Of a stretch of 15,577 nucleotides of DNA, positions 7,568 to 14,941 are shown one piece after another (position 1 is the first letter of the stretch; the number at the start of each line of letters is the position of its first letter). The stretch spans positions 1-15,577 of the forward strand of contig CAMDVY010000019.1 of NCBI GenBank assembly GCA_945878745.1. Direction: 5' to 3'. The notes under the pieces are model-generated. The model was given only the letters and a program-made list of their open reading frames with translations, was not told where the DNA came from and did no database searches. The position numbers and the translations under genes are program-made. The stretch comes from Klebsiella pneumoniae. Lineage in GTDB: Bacteria; Pseudomonadota; Gammaproteobacteria; Pseudomonadales; Azotimanducaceae.

Positions 7568-7576
7568 AGTCTAACA
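7568..7576 (-). promoter_or_regulatory. Candidate extended -10 promoter for tolC
   Basis: On the minus strand, TGTTAGACT (7576 down to 7568) fits an extended -10, with no clear -35. It would start transcription only about 10 nt upstream of the tolC ATG, so the leader would be very short. Weak call. Confidence 0.2.
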
Positions 7577-7717
7577 GAGCCATGCAATTGCAGTCGCGGC
7601 GCTCGCCCCGAATCCCTGTGAGATGTGAGCGGGTGCACGTTCAGGCGCGGGCGAAAGTGCGTTGATCCCGCACGCGTGAGGTGTCGATCCTTCACTGGCA
7701 GACGAGGCTGTCGTGGG

Positions 7718-7726
7718 TGTTATAGT
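7718..7726 (+). promoter_or_regulatory. Candidate extended -10 promoter for yqiB(-parE-parC)
   Basis: TGTTATAGT is an extended -10 element with TG-N spacing and hexamer TATAGT at 7721-7726, one mismatch from TATAAT. The -35 is weak. A start near 7733 would place a tandem 12-bp repeat at the 5' end of the leader. It lies in the 265-bp tolC/yqiB divergent gap and could serve the whole plus-strand cluster. Confidence 0.5.
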
Positions 7727-7734
7727 ACCCGGCG

Positions 7735-7758
7735 CCTTTGCCAACACCTTTGCCAACA
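7735..7758 (+). repeat. Perfect tandem duplication of a 12-mer in the yqiB leader
   Basis: CCTTTGCCAACA occurs twice back to back (7735-7746 and 7747-7758), just downstream of the candidate -10. It lies in non-coding DNA before yqiB. Either a slippage duplication or a paired binding site is possible. Confidence 0.8.
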
Positions 7759-7816
7759 CTAAGGAAAGAGCGATTCGAACTTGCAGCTGCAGGTAATACG
7801 AAAACGTAACCAGACC

Positions 7817-8272
7817 ATGAGTTTGCCGACCAGACGCTACAGTATTGATCTCCCCAGACACATGGCGGTCTGCGATGCCAATTACCTGCGCCTGCAAAAG
7901 TTGTTTCCGGCCATGCGGGAAGAAGACCAGGTCGAATTCGCCGTCAGCCCCGGGGATTCGTCCATGCAGGTTCGCCTGCAAGTACTGGAGCGCGGGCCAT
8001 TCACGACCGTGTTAGGCCTTCTTCATCTCGGGGTCGGCGAGCGCAGCGCAGCGCCAACGTTCAAGATTCGGGTCTATCATGATGCCCGCAGCGCTGAAGT
8101 CTTCGAGTACCAGAGGCAGACACGATTTTGTGCGGTCTATGACTATCCCAACCCGCGAATGCGCCAACGGGACGAAAAAGCCCAGGTGAATCTGTTTCTC
8201 GGTGAAGTTCTGGCGCATTGCCTGCGGTTTGGTATTGCCAGCACAAGCGCACTGGTGACAATCTCGGGTTGA
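7817..8272 (+). CDS. yqiB: YqiB-like DUF1249 protein of unknown function
   Basis: The 151-residue protein matches the DUF1249/YqiB family as I recall the E. coli sequence. Shared features are an N-terminal RRYSIDLPRHMAVCDANYLRL (CD/CEMN-type block), a central YHDARSAEV, and the strongly conserved YDYPNPRMRQRDEKAQVN. The family is soluble and without known function. In E. coli yqiB lies between nudF and cpdA, near tolC and parE, the same neighbourhood as here. The ATG at 7817 is chosen because it aligns with the family start, although no good Shine-Dalgarno precedes it. The in-frame TTG at 7781 has a purine-rich AAGGAAAGAG at 7761-7770 and would add 12 residues, so the start is uncertain. It is separated from parE by 102 bp. 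Confidence 0.85.
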   Translation: MSLPTRRYSIDLPRHMAVCDANYLRLQKLFPAMREEDQVEFAVSPGDSSMQVRLQVLERGPFTTVLGLLHLGVGERSAAPTFKIRVYHDARSAEVFEYQRQTRFCAVYDYPNPRMRQRDEKAQVNLFLGEVLAHCLRFGIASTSALVTISG

Positions 8273-8374
8273 GCTGGAACCACACGTCAACGGCCGATCC
8301 CGACTCACGTGCATGCGCTTGTTGAAAATCAGTAAGATCGCCACCCACGCTCATACCGGGAGTAGAACAGAACA

Positions 8375-10270
8375 GTGACTGAAGTCCGATATTCCGCAGC
8401 TTCGCTGCAGGTTTTGACTGGCCTTGAGCCGGTGCGCCGTCGCCCGGGCATGTATACCGATACCACTCGTCCCAATCACCTGGTCCAGGAAGTGGTCGAC
8501 AACAGCGTCGACGAAGCGCTGGCGGGACATGCACAGAACATCGATGTGCGCATCTTCAAGGACGGCTCCGCTGAAGTGATCGATGACGGCCGTGGCATGC
8601 CCGTTGATATCCATCCGGAACACAAGGTCTCCGGTGTCGAGTTGATCCTGACCAAGCTGCATGCAGGCGGCAAGTTCAACAACGACAACTACCGGTTTTC
8701 CGGTGGTCTGCATGGTGTCGGCGTGTCGGTGGTCAATGCTCTGTCCGAAAAACTCCAGGTTGAAGTCAAACGAGACGGCATCATTTATGTGCAGGATTAC
8801 CGCAAGGGCGAGCCACAGGGCAAGCTGAAAGAAACCGGGACTGTCGGCAAGCGCAACACGGGTACCCGCGTCTGGTTTCTGCCGGAAGCCTCGTTCTTTG
8901 ATTCACCAAACATATCCGTCAGCCGCCTCAAACACCTGTTGCGAGCCAAGGCCGTGCTGTGTCCGGGACTGCGGTTGTCCATCACCGTTGAAGGGCGCGA
9001 CGAAGAAAACGAAACCTGGTTTTTCGAAGACGGGTTGGCCGGATATCTGCGTCGTTCACTGGAAGGCATTGACTGTGTGCTGGCTGAGCCGTTCCAGCAC
9101 TCGGCTGCCGGTAACACCGAGGCGGTGGATTGGGCGATCAACTGGGCGCTCGAGAACGTCGAGCTCACCTGCGAAAGCTACGTCAATCTGATCCCGACAC
9201 CTCAAGGCGGCACTCACGTCAACGGATTGCGTTCGGGTCTCATCGAGGCGCTCAAGGAGTTCTGTGAGTTCCGCAATCTGTTGCCCAGGGGGATCAAGCT
9301 TTCCGGTGAAGATCTGTGGGATCAGTGCTGTTTCGTGCTCTCCGCAAAGATGGCCGATCCGCAGTTTTCCGGCCAGACCAAGGAAAAACTCTCGTCGAGA
9401 CAGTCGGTCGCTTTTGTCGGCGGTGTGGCCAAGGATGCCTTCAGTCTTTGGCTTAATGAACATCCCCAGGACGGCGCAAAACTAGCAGAGCTTGCCATCA
9501 ACAATGCACAGCGACGGGCTCTGGCGGGTCGCAAGGTGGTGCGCAAGAAGATCACTGCCGGTCCGGCGTTGCCGGGCAAGCTCGCTGATTGTTCAGGGCA
9601 GGATGCCAGCCGTTCCGAGCTGTTTCTGGTGGAAGGTGATTCCGCTGGCGGCAGCGCCAAACAGGCGCGTGACCGTGAATTCCAGGCCATCATGCCGTTG
9701 CGCGGCAAGATCCTGAACACCTGGGAGGTTGACGTCGATCAGGTGCTCGCGTCGCAGGAAGTACACGATATCGCCATCGCGATTGGTGTTGATCCGGGCT
9801 CTGCGGATCTCTCCAACTTGCGCTACGACAAAGTCTGCATTCTCGCGGACGCAGATTCCGATGGTGCCCATATCGCAACCTTGTTGTGCGCGCTGTTTCT
9901 CCGCCACTTCCGACCGCTGGTATCGGCGGGTCATGTCTTCATCGCCATGCCACCGCTGTACCGGATCGACGTGGGCAAGGAAGTTATCTACGCCCTTGAT
10001 GAAAGCGAAAAGGCGGGTGTTCTGGATCGGATTGCTGCCGAGAAGAAGGGCGGCAAGGTCATCGTCCAGCGGTTCAAGGGCCTTGGCGAAATGAATCCGA
10101 TGCAGTTGCGTGAGACCACCATGGATCCAAACACCCGGCGCCTGGTACGGCTGACGCTTGCGATCGGGCCGGAAACGGACGAGATGATGGACATGCTGCT
10201 GGCAAAGAAGCGGGCAGGTGATCGACGCATCTGGCTGGAGAGCAATGGCGATCAAGCCGTGATCGATTAA
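8375..10270 (+). CDS. parE: DNA topoisomerase IV subunit B
   Basis: The 631-residue protein is the ATPase subunit of topoisomerase IV, which decatenates replicated chromosomes. The GHKL domain shows the catalytic Glu in EVVDNSVDEALAGH (E39), then DDGRGMPVDIHPEHK, and the ATP lid GGLHGVGVSVVNALS. The transducer region follows. The Toprim domain has VEGDSAGGSAKQARDREFQA with E420, and metal-binding DADSDGAH (D492, D494, D496), then QRFKGLGEMNP. The length (about 630 rather than about 800) and pairing with parC identify ParE rather than GyrB. The start is GTG at 8375, with CGGGAG at 8357-8362 as a rather distant Shine-Dalgarno. A gap of 34 bp separates it from parC, so one transcript is likely. 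Confidence 0.96.
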   Translation: MTEVRYSAASLQVLTGLEPVRRRPGMYTDTTRPNHLVQEVVDNSVDEALAGHAQNIDVRIFKDGSAEVIDDGRGMPVDIHPEHKVSGVELILTKLHAGGKFNNDNYRFSGGLHGVGVSVVNALSEKLQVEVKRDGIIYVQDYRKGEPQGKLKETGTVGKRNTGTRVWFLPEASFFDSPNISVSRLKHLLRAKAVLCPGLRLSITVEGRDEENETWFFEDGLAGYLRRSLEGIDCVLAEPFQHSAAGNTEAVDWAINWALENVELTCESYVNLIPTPQGGTHVNGLRSGLIEALKEFCEFRNLLPRGIKLSGEDLWDQCCFVLSAKMADPQFSGQTKEKLSSRQSVAFVGGVAKDAFSLWLNEHPQDGAKLAELAINNAQRRALAGRKVVRKKITAGPALPGKLADCSGQDASRSELFLVEGDSAGGSAKQARDREFQAIMPLRGKILNTWEVDVDQVLASQEVHDIAIAIGVDPGSADLSNLRYDKVCILADADSDGAHIATLLCALFLRHFRPLVSAGHVFIAMPPLYRIDVGKEVIYALDESEKAGVLDRIAAEKKGGKVIVQRFKGLGEMNPMQLRETTMDPNTRRLVRLTLAIGPETDEMMDMLLAKKRAGDRRIWLESNGDQAVID

Positions 10271-10304
10271 ACGACCGGCGCATCCTTCCGAAAACAACTG
10301 AAAC

Positions 10305-12554
10305 ATGGCCATGGAAAACGACACACTGGATCAAGAATCGCTGCCGATGCGCACGTACACGGAGCGCGCTTATCTCGACTATGCGATGTATGTCATCAAT
10401 GATCGTGCCTTGCCGCACATTGGTGATGGGCTGAAGCCCGTTCAGCGCCGCATCATTTACGCGATGAGTGAACTCGGTCTCGACAATACCGCCAAGTTCG
10501 CCAAATCATCGCGCACGGTCGGCGACGTGCTGGGAAAGTTTCACCCGCATGGTGATTCGGCTTGTTATGAAGCCATGGTCCTCATGGCACAGCCCTTTTC
10601 GTTTCGAGACCCGTTGATTGATGGTCAGGGCAACTGGGGCTCTCCGGACGATCCGAAGAGCTTCGCGGCGATGCGTTATACCGAAGCCAAGCTCTCGCGA
10701 TATGCCGCGCTCCTGTTGAACGAGATCAACCAGGGCACCGTTGATGAGGTGCCCAATTTTGACTCGTCGTTTACCGAGCCGAAGTTGTTGCCCGCTGAAG
10801 TGCCATTCGTCCTGCTCAATGGTTCCAGCGGCATTGCCGTCGGTATGGCGACGGATATTCCACCACACAACCTGAAGGAGATCGTCGGGGCGTGTGTGCA
10901 CCTGCTGGACAATCCAAAGGCCACCATGGCGGATCTGATGGCCTTCATCAAGGCGCCGGATTTCCCCAGTCAGGCCGAGATCATTACGCCAACCGCAGAT
11001 CTTCTGGCGATTTATGAATCCGGGCGCGGCACGCTGAAAACCCGAGCGCGTTATACGCGTGAGGAAGGCGACATCGTCATCACGGCTCTGCCGTATCAAT
11101 CGTCACCGGCCAAGGTGCTTGAGCAGATCGCAGCCCAGATGCAGCAGAAGAAGCTGCCCATGCTGAACGATTTGCGTGATGAATCGGATCATGAAAATCC
11201 GACGCGACTGGTCCTTGTGACGCGTTCGAACAGAGTTGATGCCGATCGGTTGATGAGTCATCTGTTTGCCACCACGGATCTTGAGCGCACTCATCGGGTC
11301 AATCTGAACATGATCGGCCTGGATCAACGGCCGCAGACCAAGACCCTGTTGGGTGTGCTGCAGGAGTGGCTCCGTTTCCGGCAGGATACGGTGACACGTC
11401 GTCTGCAGTTTCGTCTCGACAAGATCAATGATCGGCTGCACATCCTCGACGGCTTGCTGATCGCCTTTCTCAACATCGATGAAGTGATCCGGATCATTCG
11501 TGAGGAAGACCACCCGCGTAACGCGTTGATGGCTCGATTCGGCCTCAGTGAGCGGCAGGCAAACTCGATTCTGGATATCCGCTTGCGGCAATTGGCCAAG
11601 CTGGAAGAAATCGAGATTCGTGGTGAAAAGGACCGGCTGGAAGCAGAACGGTCTGATCTCGAGAAGATTCTCGGATCGCGTGCGCGTCTGCTGACTCTGG
11701 TGAAGAAGGAACTGCAGGAAATCGCCAAAAAGTATGGCGATGAACGCATGTCGTTGATGGCGAGTGACATCGTCGAAGCCGCGGCGTTCACTGAAGAAGA
11801 TCTGGTTTCAAATGAGCCAGTCACCATTGTGCTGTCCGACAAGGGTTGGGTTCGATCAGCCAAAGGTCATGAACTCGATCCCCGTGAACTCAGCTACCGG
11901 ACCGGCGACTCATTCGCGCAGGCGGTGCGTGGGCGTAGCAATGACCTGTTGATGTTTTTCGATACCACTGGGCGCACCTACTACCTGGCGCCACACACGC
12001 TGCCGTCGGCGCGAGGCCAGGGTGAGCCGTTGACAGGTCGGTTGAATCCACCGGAGACCGCGCGTTTTGTTGGTTTGGTCATTGGTAACGCGAACACGAA
12101 GGTGTTGATGGCATCCAGCGCGGGCTACGGTTTTGTCGGTCGTCTTGAAGACATGCTGACCAAAAATCGGGCTGGCAAAGCTTGTCTGTCCGTGCCAGAT
12201 GGAGGGCAGGCGCTTCCACCGGTCTGCATCCCGGATGGCGAAGGTTCGTACAGTGTCTGTGCACTCACGAATCAGGGTCGATTGCTGGTGTTCCCGCTCT
12301 CGGAGCTGCCCGAGCTGCCACGTGGCAAGGGCAACAAGATCCTCAATATCCCCAGTGCGGACTTCAAGAGCGGCGAGGAGTTTCTGTTAGGCGTTCAAGT
12401 TGTCGCCGAGGGACAACATCTGCTGGTTTATGCCGGTCAGCGACACCTGCGACTCAAACGGGGGGACCTGGAGGACTATTCTGGCGAACGCGCTCGTCGT
12501 GGCAAACAACTGCCACGAGGCTTTCAGCGCGTGGATGCGATGGCGGTGGAATAA
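10305..12554 (+). CDS. parC: DNA topoisomerase IV subunit A
   Basis: The 749-residue protein is the DNA-cutting subunit partnering ParE. The breakage-reunion domain has LKPVQRRIIYAMSELGL, the quinolone-target stretch KFHPHGDSACYEAMVLMAQ and the catalytic tyrosine Y125 in AAMRYTEAKLS. S85 and E89 correspond to E. coli ParC S80 and E84 and carry the wild-type, fluoroquinolone-sensitive residues. A long coiled-coil hairpin (EEIEIRGEKDRLEAERSDLEK and neighbours) follows, then a beta-pinwheel C-terminal domain with degenerate repeats (KGWVRSAKGHELD, GYGFVGRLEDMLTKNRAGKA). The start is ATG at 10305; an alternative is ATG at 10311. The last 31 bp overlap the convergent smp-like gene. Confidence 0.96.
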   Translation: MAMENDTLDQESLPMRTYTERAYLDYAMYVINDRALPHIGDGLKPVQRRIIYAMSELGLDNTAKFAKSSRTVGDVLGKFHPHGDSACYEAMVLMAQPFSFRDPLIDGQGNWGSPDDPKSFAAMRYTEAKLSRYAALLLNEINQGTVDEVPNFDSSFTEPKLLPAEVPFVLLNGSSGIAVGMATDIPPHNLKEIVGACVHLLDNPKATMADLMAFIKAPDFPSQAEIITPTADLLAIYESGRGTLKTRARYTREEGDIVITALPYQSSPAKVLEQIAAQMQQKKLPMLNDLRDESDHENPTRLVLVTRSNRVDADRLMSHLFATTDLERTHRVNLNMIGLDQRPQTKTLLGVLQEWLRFRQDTVTRRLQFRLDKINDRLHILDGLLIAFLNIDEVIRIIREEDHPRNALMARFGLSERQANSILDIRLRQLAKLEEIEIRGEKDRLEAERSDLEKILGSRARLLTLVKKELQEIAKKYGDERMSLMASDIVEAAAFTEEDLVSNEPVTIVLSDKGWVRSAKGHELDPRELSYRTGDSFAQAVRGRSNDLLMFFDTTGRTYYLAPHTLPSARGQGEPLTGRLNPPETARFVGLVIGNANTKVLMASSAGYGFVGRLEDMLTKNRAGKACLSVPDGGQALPPVCIPDGEGSYSVCALTNQGRLLVFPLSELPELPRGKGNKILNIPSADFKSGEEFLLGVQVVAEGQHLLVYAGQRHLRLKRGDLEDYSGERARRGKQLPRGFQRVDAMAVE

Positions 12555-13654
12555 CCGAGCAGGACGCCGACCTGCTGGTTCAGAAGCACCGATTGTGATT
12601 CGGCCAATTCACTGATGCAGTAAGACGTGCCAGTGATGCTCGCGATATCAGCCAGCATGGGATTATCCAGCGGCTGTGCTACACAACGCTCAGGTTGCGC
12701 GAGCGAAGTCATGAAGTCGTGGCTGGCGATCAGCGAATTGTCCGGTGCAAAAGCGGCCAGCAGTGAGGCATCGGCAATGATCTCGGCTCTGACGTCACGG
12801 TTTGGAGAGGCCATGACACGATGCAGCGCAAAGCGAAATTGCACGTCCGGATCTGCCTCGGCCAGCACTTCGTTGAGCAGCCAGGCTGCACACACTGCGT
12901 TGAAGCCAGCGTCGTCGCTGCTGGCAAACTCCAGCAACAAGCTGGCGCTGACACCGGGCCGAGCATGTCCCTGATAGAGATTGGCAACACGGACGGCCTT
13001 CAACATGACGCGCTCACTGATCTCGCGGCGCATCTCGCTGGGGAAAGTCAGCTGGTTGTAGAAGTTGCCGACAACCAGCCAGCGAGGCTCCAGGGGCGCT
13101 TCTTCTTCCTCTTCTTCGATCTCAAGCATCGCGGCCTGGCGGCGACGCATCAACAGCAACTCGTGGAGCAGCATGGTCAGGATCGGCGTAATCAACAATA
13201 ACGCGATAGTGGCGACGAACTGGGGGACTCGGCCCGCAAGACCGAATGCTTCAGCGGTCAGTCGAACGCGCACCACCCCGCTTGTGGTCTGACCGACGCT
13301 GACTGAGCGAGTGAATTCCTGATGGTCGTCGATTGCCGACGTCATGTCCCCGCTCTCAACGATGGTTACGCCGGTGACGGTATAAAAACCTGCGCCCAGC
13401 ACATCCCGCAGACTGGCAAGACGACTCGTCAAGACAAACAGACGCACTGGGTCGGGCGCCAGCATGGACTCCTGCCCCTGCACCGCCAGCGTCTCAGTGA
13501 TCGAATTGCCATAGTCCATTGCACGGGAGCGCTCAACCGACGAGCCATCCCAGATCAGCCAGAATCCGGTCAGCACAATGGCTGTGCACAGGAGTGAGAT
13601 CCACCCTGTGGCCTGTTGTCGTTTGACGAGTTCCAACCAAAACGCTAGCGTCAA
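12524..13654 (-). CDS. AhpA/YtjB (Smp)-like membrane protein with an extra cytoplasmic domain
   Basis: The 376-residue protein has TM1 at about residues 17-36 (GWISLLCTAIVLTGFWLIW), a periplasmic domain of about 107 residues, TM2 at about 144-168 (QFVATIALLLITPILTMLLH), basic RRRQ, an acidic linker with six consecutive Glu (180-185), and a cytoplasmic domain of about 185 residues. Topology and position, divergent from serB, match the Smp/YtjB family (Smp_2, AhpA), which is adjacent to and divergent from serB in E. coli. The E. coli protein (214 aa) lacks the long C-terminal domain. That domain has a pattern reminiscent of class III nucleotidyl cyclases with the metal-binding Asp residues missing (see findings). 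The frame is open to 14323, but residues upstream of 13654 are antisense to serB. The TTG at 13654 is chosen for its GGAG at 13668-13665, 10 nt upstream, and because it precedes TM1. Function unknown. Confidence 0.7.
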   Translation of the reverse strand: MTLAFWLELVKRQQATGWISLLCTAIVLTGFWLIWDGSSVERSRAMDYGNSITETLAVQGQESMLAPDPVRLFVLTSRLASLRDVLGAGFYTVTGVTIVESGDMTSAIDDHQEFTRSVSVGQTTSGVVRVRLTAEAFGLAGRVPQFVATIALLLITPILTMLLHELLLMRRRQAAMLEIEEEEEEAPLEPRWLVVGNFYNQLTFPSEMRREISERVMLKAVRVANLYQGHARPGVSASLLLEFASSDDAGFNAVCAAWLLNEVLAEADPDVQFRFALHRVMASPNRDVRAEIIADASLLAAFAPDNSLIASHDFMTSLAQPERCVAQPLDNPMLADIASITGTSYCISELAESQSVLLNQQVGVLLGYSTAIASTR

Positions 13655-13664
13655 CGCGCGTCGA

Positions 13665-13672
13665 CTCCGGGA
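13665..13672. promoter_or_regulatory. Back-to-back Shine-Dalgarno sites of the divergent smp-like gene and serB
   Basis: On the minus strand GGAG (13668-13665) lies 10 nt before the smp-like TTG at 13654. On the plus strand GGGA (13669-13672) lies 9 nt before the serB TTG at 13682. The two sites abut and support both TTG starts. No promoter room exists between the two genes. Confidence 0.5.
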
Positions 13673-13681
13673 AAAAAGCTG

Positions 13682-14929
13682 TTGTTGAAAAAGATCGTGC
13701 TGGTAACAGTCGAAGGCCGAGACCGGCCTGGACTGATGGCCATGTTGACATCGACATTCCGACGATTTCAAGTCCAGGTCCTCGACGTTGGACAATCTGT
13801 CATCCACGATCAGCTGGCGCTCGGCTTTTTGTTGAGAGTTGATGCGTCCGCTGAGAACGCCGCAGAGCAGGCGATAACAACGTTGTGCAAGGATGCGGGA
13901 GTCTTTGCGCAATTCGAGGCGGTGTCTGCCGAGCGATACGCCGATTGGGTCAGTGCTTCCGGCAAGCCCAGCTACATCATCACGCTGCTCGCGGCGGGTG
14001 ATCCGGTGGCGGAATTGAATGCGGTCAGCACCATAACCCGCGCCGAGGGGCTCAACATCGAGACCATACGCAGACTCTCGGAGCGGGTGCGTCTGGATCA
14101 GGTCGACACGCCGAGACAGAGCATCGTTGAAATGCGGGTGCGCGGTGAACTGGCAGAGCCGGAAAGATTGCAGGCAGCATTGCTGGCAGTGGCAGCCGAG
14201 CACGGCTTCGATTTCAGCGTGCAGGCCGATACTGTCTATCGACGGCATCGACGTCTGGTCGCCTTCGACATGGACTCCACGCTGATCAATGCCGAGGTCA
14301 TCGATGAACTCGCCAAGCTGCATGGGGTCGGTGCCGAGGTAGCAGCCATCACGGAACGGGCGATGCGCGGCGAGCTGGATTTTCAGGCGAGCTTTCGTGC
14401 GCGAGTAGCGGCTTTGAAGGGTCTTTCAGCTGAAGCGTTGCAGATCGTCGCCGAGCGGGTGGAACTCAATCCGGGAGCAGAGCGCCTCGTCCGCACGCTG
14501 CGGCACTTCGGTTACAAGACGGCGATTCTTTCCGGCGGTTTCCAGTACGTGGGTGAGCACCTGCGCAAGCGGTTGAAGATCGACTACGTCATCGCCAACG
14601 ATCTGGTGATCCGGGACGGCCTGTTTACCGGCGAGGTTGCCGGCAGCATCGTTGATGCGCGGCGCAAGGCGGAGGCGCTGGCGGAGATTGCGCGTACGGA
14701 AGACATTCATATCGCGCAGACCATTGCCATCGGCGATGGTGCCAACGATCTGCCCATGTTGAGCATGGCAGGACTTGGTGTCGCCTATCATGCGAAGCCT
14801 CTGGTGCGACAATCAGCAAGCCATGCCATTTCACGTTTTGGCCTGGACGCTATCCTCTATCTGCTTGGATTTTCGGACTACGACCTGCGGCACCTGGAGC
14901 ACCTGGAGCACGAGACTCAACGAGATTAG
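13682..14929 (+). CDS. serB: Phosphoserine phosphatase, ACT-ACT-HAD type
   Basis: The 415-residue enzyme hydrolyses O-phospho-L-serine to L-serine, the last step of serine synthesis. Two N-terminal ACT-like regulatory regions (about residues 3-90 with VTVEGRDRPGLMAMLTSTF, and about 97-185) precede a HAD phosphatase domain. Motif I is FDMDSTLINAEVIDELAK (nucleophile D196, D198), motif II is ILSGGF (S284), and motif IV is GDGANDLPML (D352, D356). AKPLVRQSA follows. The two-ACT form and the ending LYLLGFSD match Pseudomonas SerB and are longer than E. coli SerB (322 aa). The start is TTG at 13682 (a second TTG follows at 13685), with GGGA at 13669-13672. The C-terminus adds a short HLEHLEHE tail from a 9-bp direct repeat (CACCTGGAG at 14891 and 14900). 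A strong Shine-Dalgarno for the next gene overlaps its stop, so the two are probably co-transcribed. Confidence 0.94.
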   Translation: MLKKIVLVTVEGRDRPGLMAMLTSTFRRFQVQVLDVGQSVIHDQLALGFLLRVDASAENAAEQAITTLCKDAGVFAQFEAVSAERYADWVSASGKPSYIITLLAAGDPVAELNAVSTITRAEGLNIETIRRLSERVRLDQVDTPRQSIVEMRVRGELAEPERLQAALLAVAAEHGFDFSVQADTVYRRHRRLVAFDMDSTLINAEVIDELAKLHGVGAEVAAITERAMRGELDFQASFRARVAALKGLSAEALQIVAERVELNPGAERLVRTLRHFGYKTAILSGGFQYVGEHLRKRLKIDYVIANDLVIRDGLFTGEVAGSIVDARRKAEALAEIARTEDIHIAQTIAIGDGANDLPMLSMAGLGVAYHAKPLVRQSASHAISRFGLDAILYLLGFSDYDLRHLEHLEHETQRD

Positions 14930-14935
14930 GAGGGA
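14928..14935 (+). promoter_or_regulatory. Strong Shine-Dalgarno for the ferredoxin gene, overlapping the serB stop
   Basis: AGGAGGGA begins in the serB stop codon TAG (14927-14929) and lies 6 nt before the ATG at 14942. It fixes that ATG over the in-frame ATG at 14954, and suggests the ferredoxin is translated efficiently from the serB transcript. Confidence 0.8.
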
Positions 14936-14941
14936 AAGAGA

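Noticed and set aside
7571..7981. Minus-strand open frame spanning the tolC/yqiB gap
   Set aside because: It overlaps the N-terminal half of yqiB in antisense, has no recognisable motif, and covers the best promoter of the region.
8310..8338. Possible separate parE promoter (TGCATG ... TAAGAT)
   Set aside because: The -10 is acceptable but the -35 is poor; not strong enough to annotate beyond read-through from the yqiB promoter.
9593..10324. 243-codon minus-strand open frame
   Set aside because: Antisense to the Toprim region of parE; a shadow with no supporting motif.
13655..14323. N-terminal 223 codons of the long minus-strand frame ending at 12524
   Set aside because: They are antisense to the well-supported serB coding region and show no family features; the real gene starts at about 13654, just before TM1.
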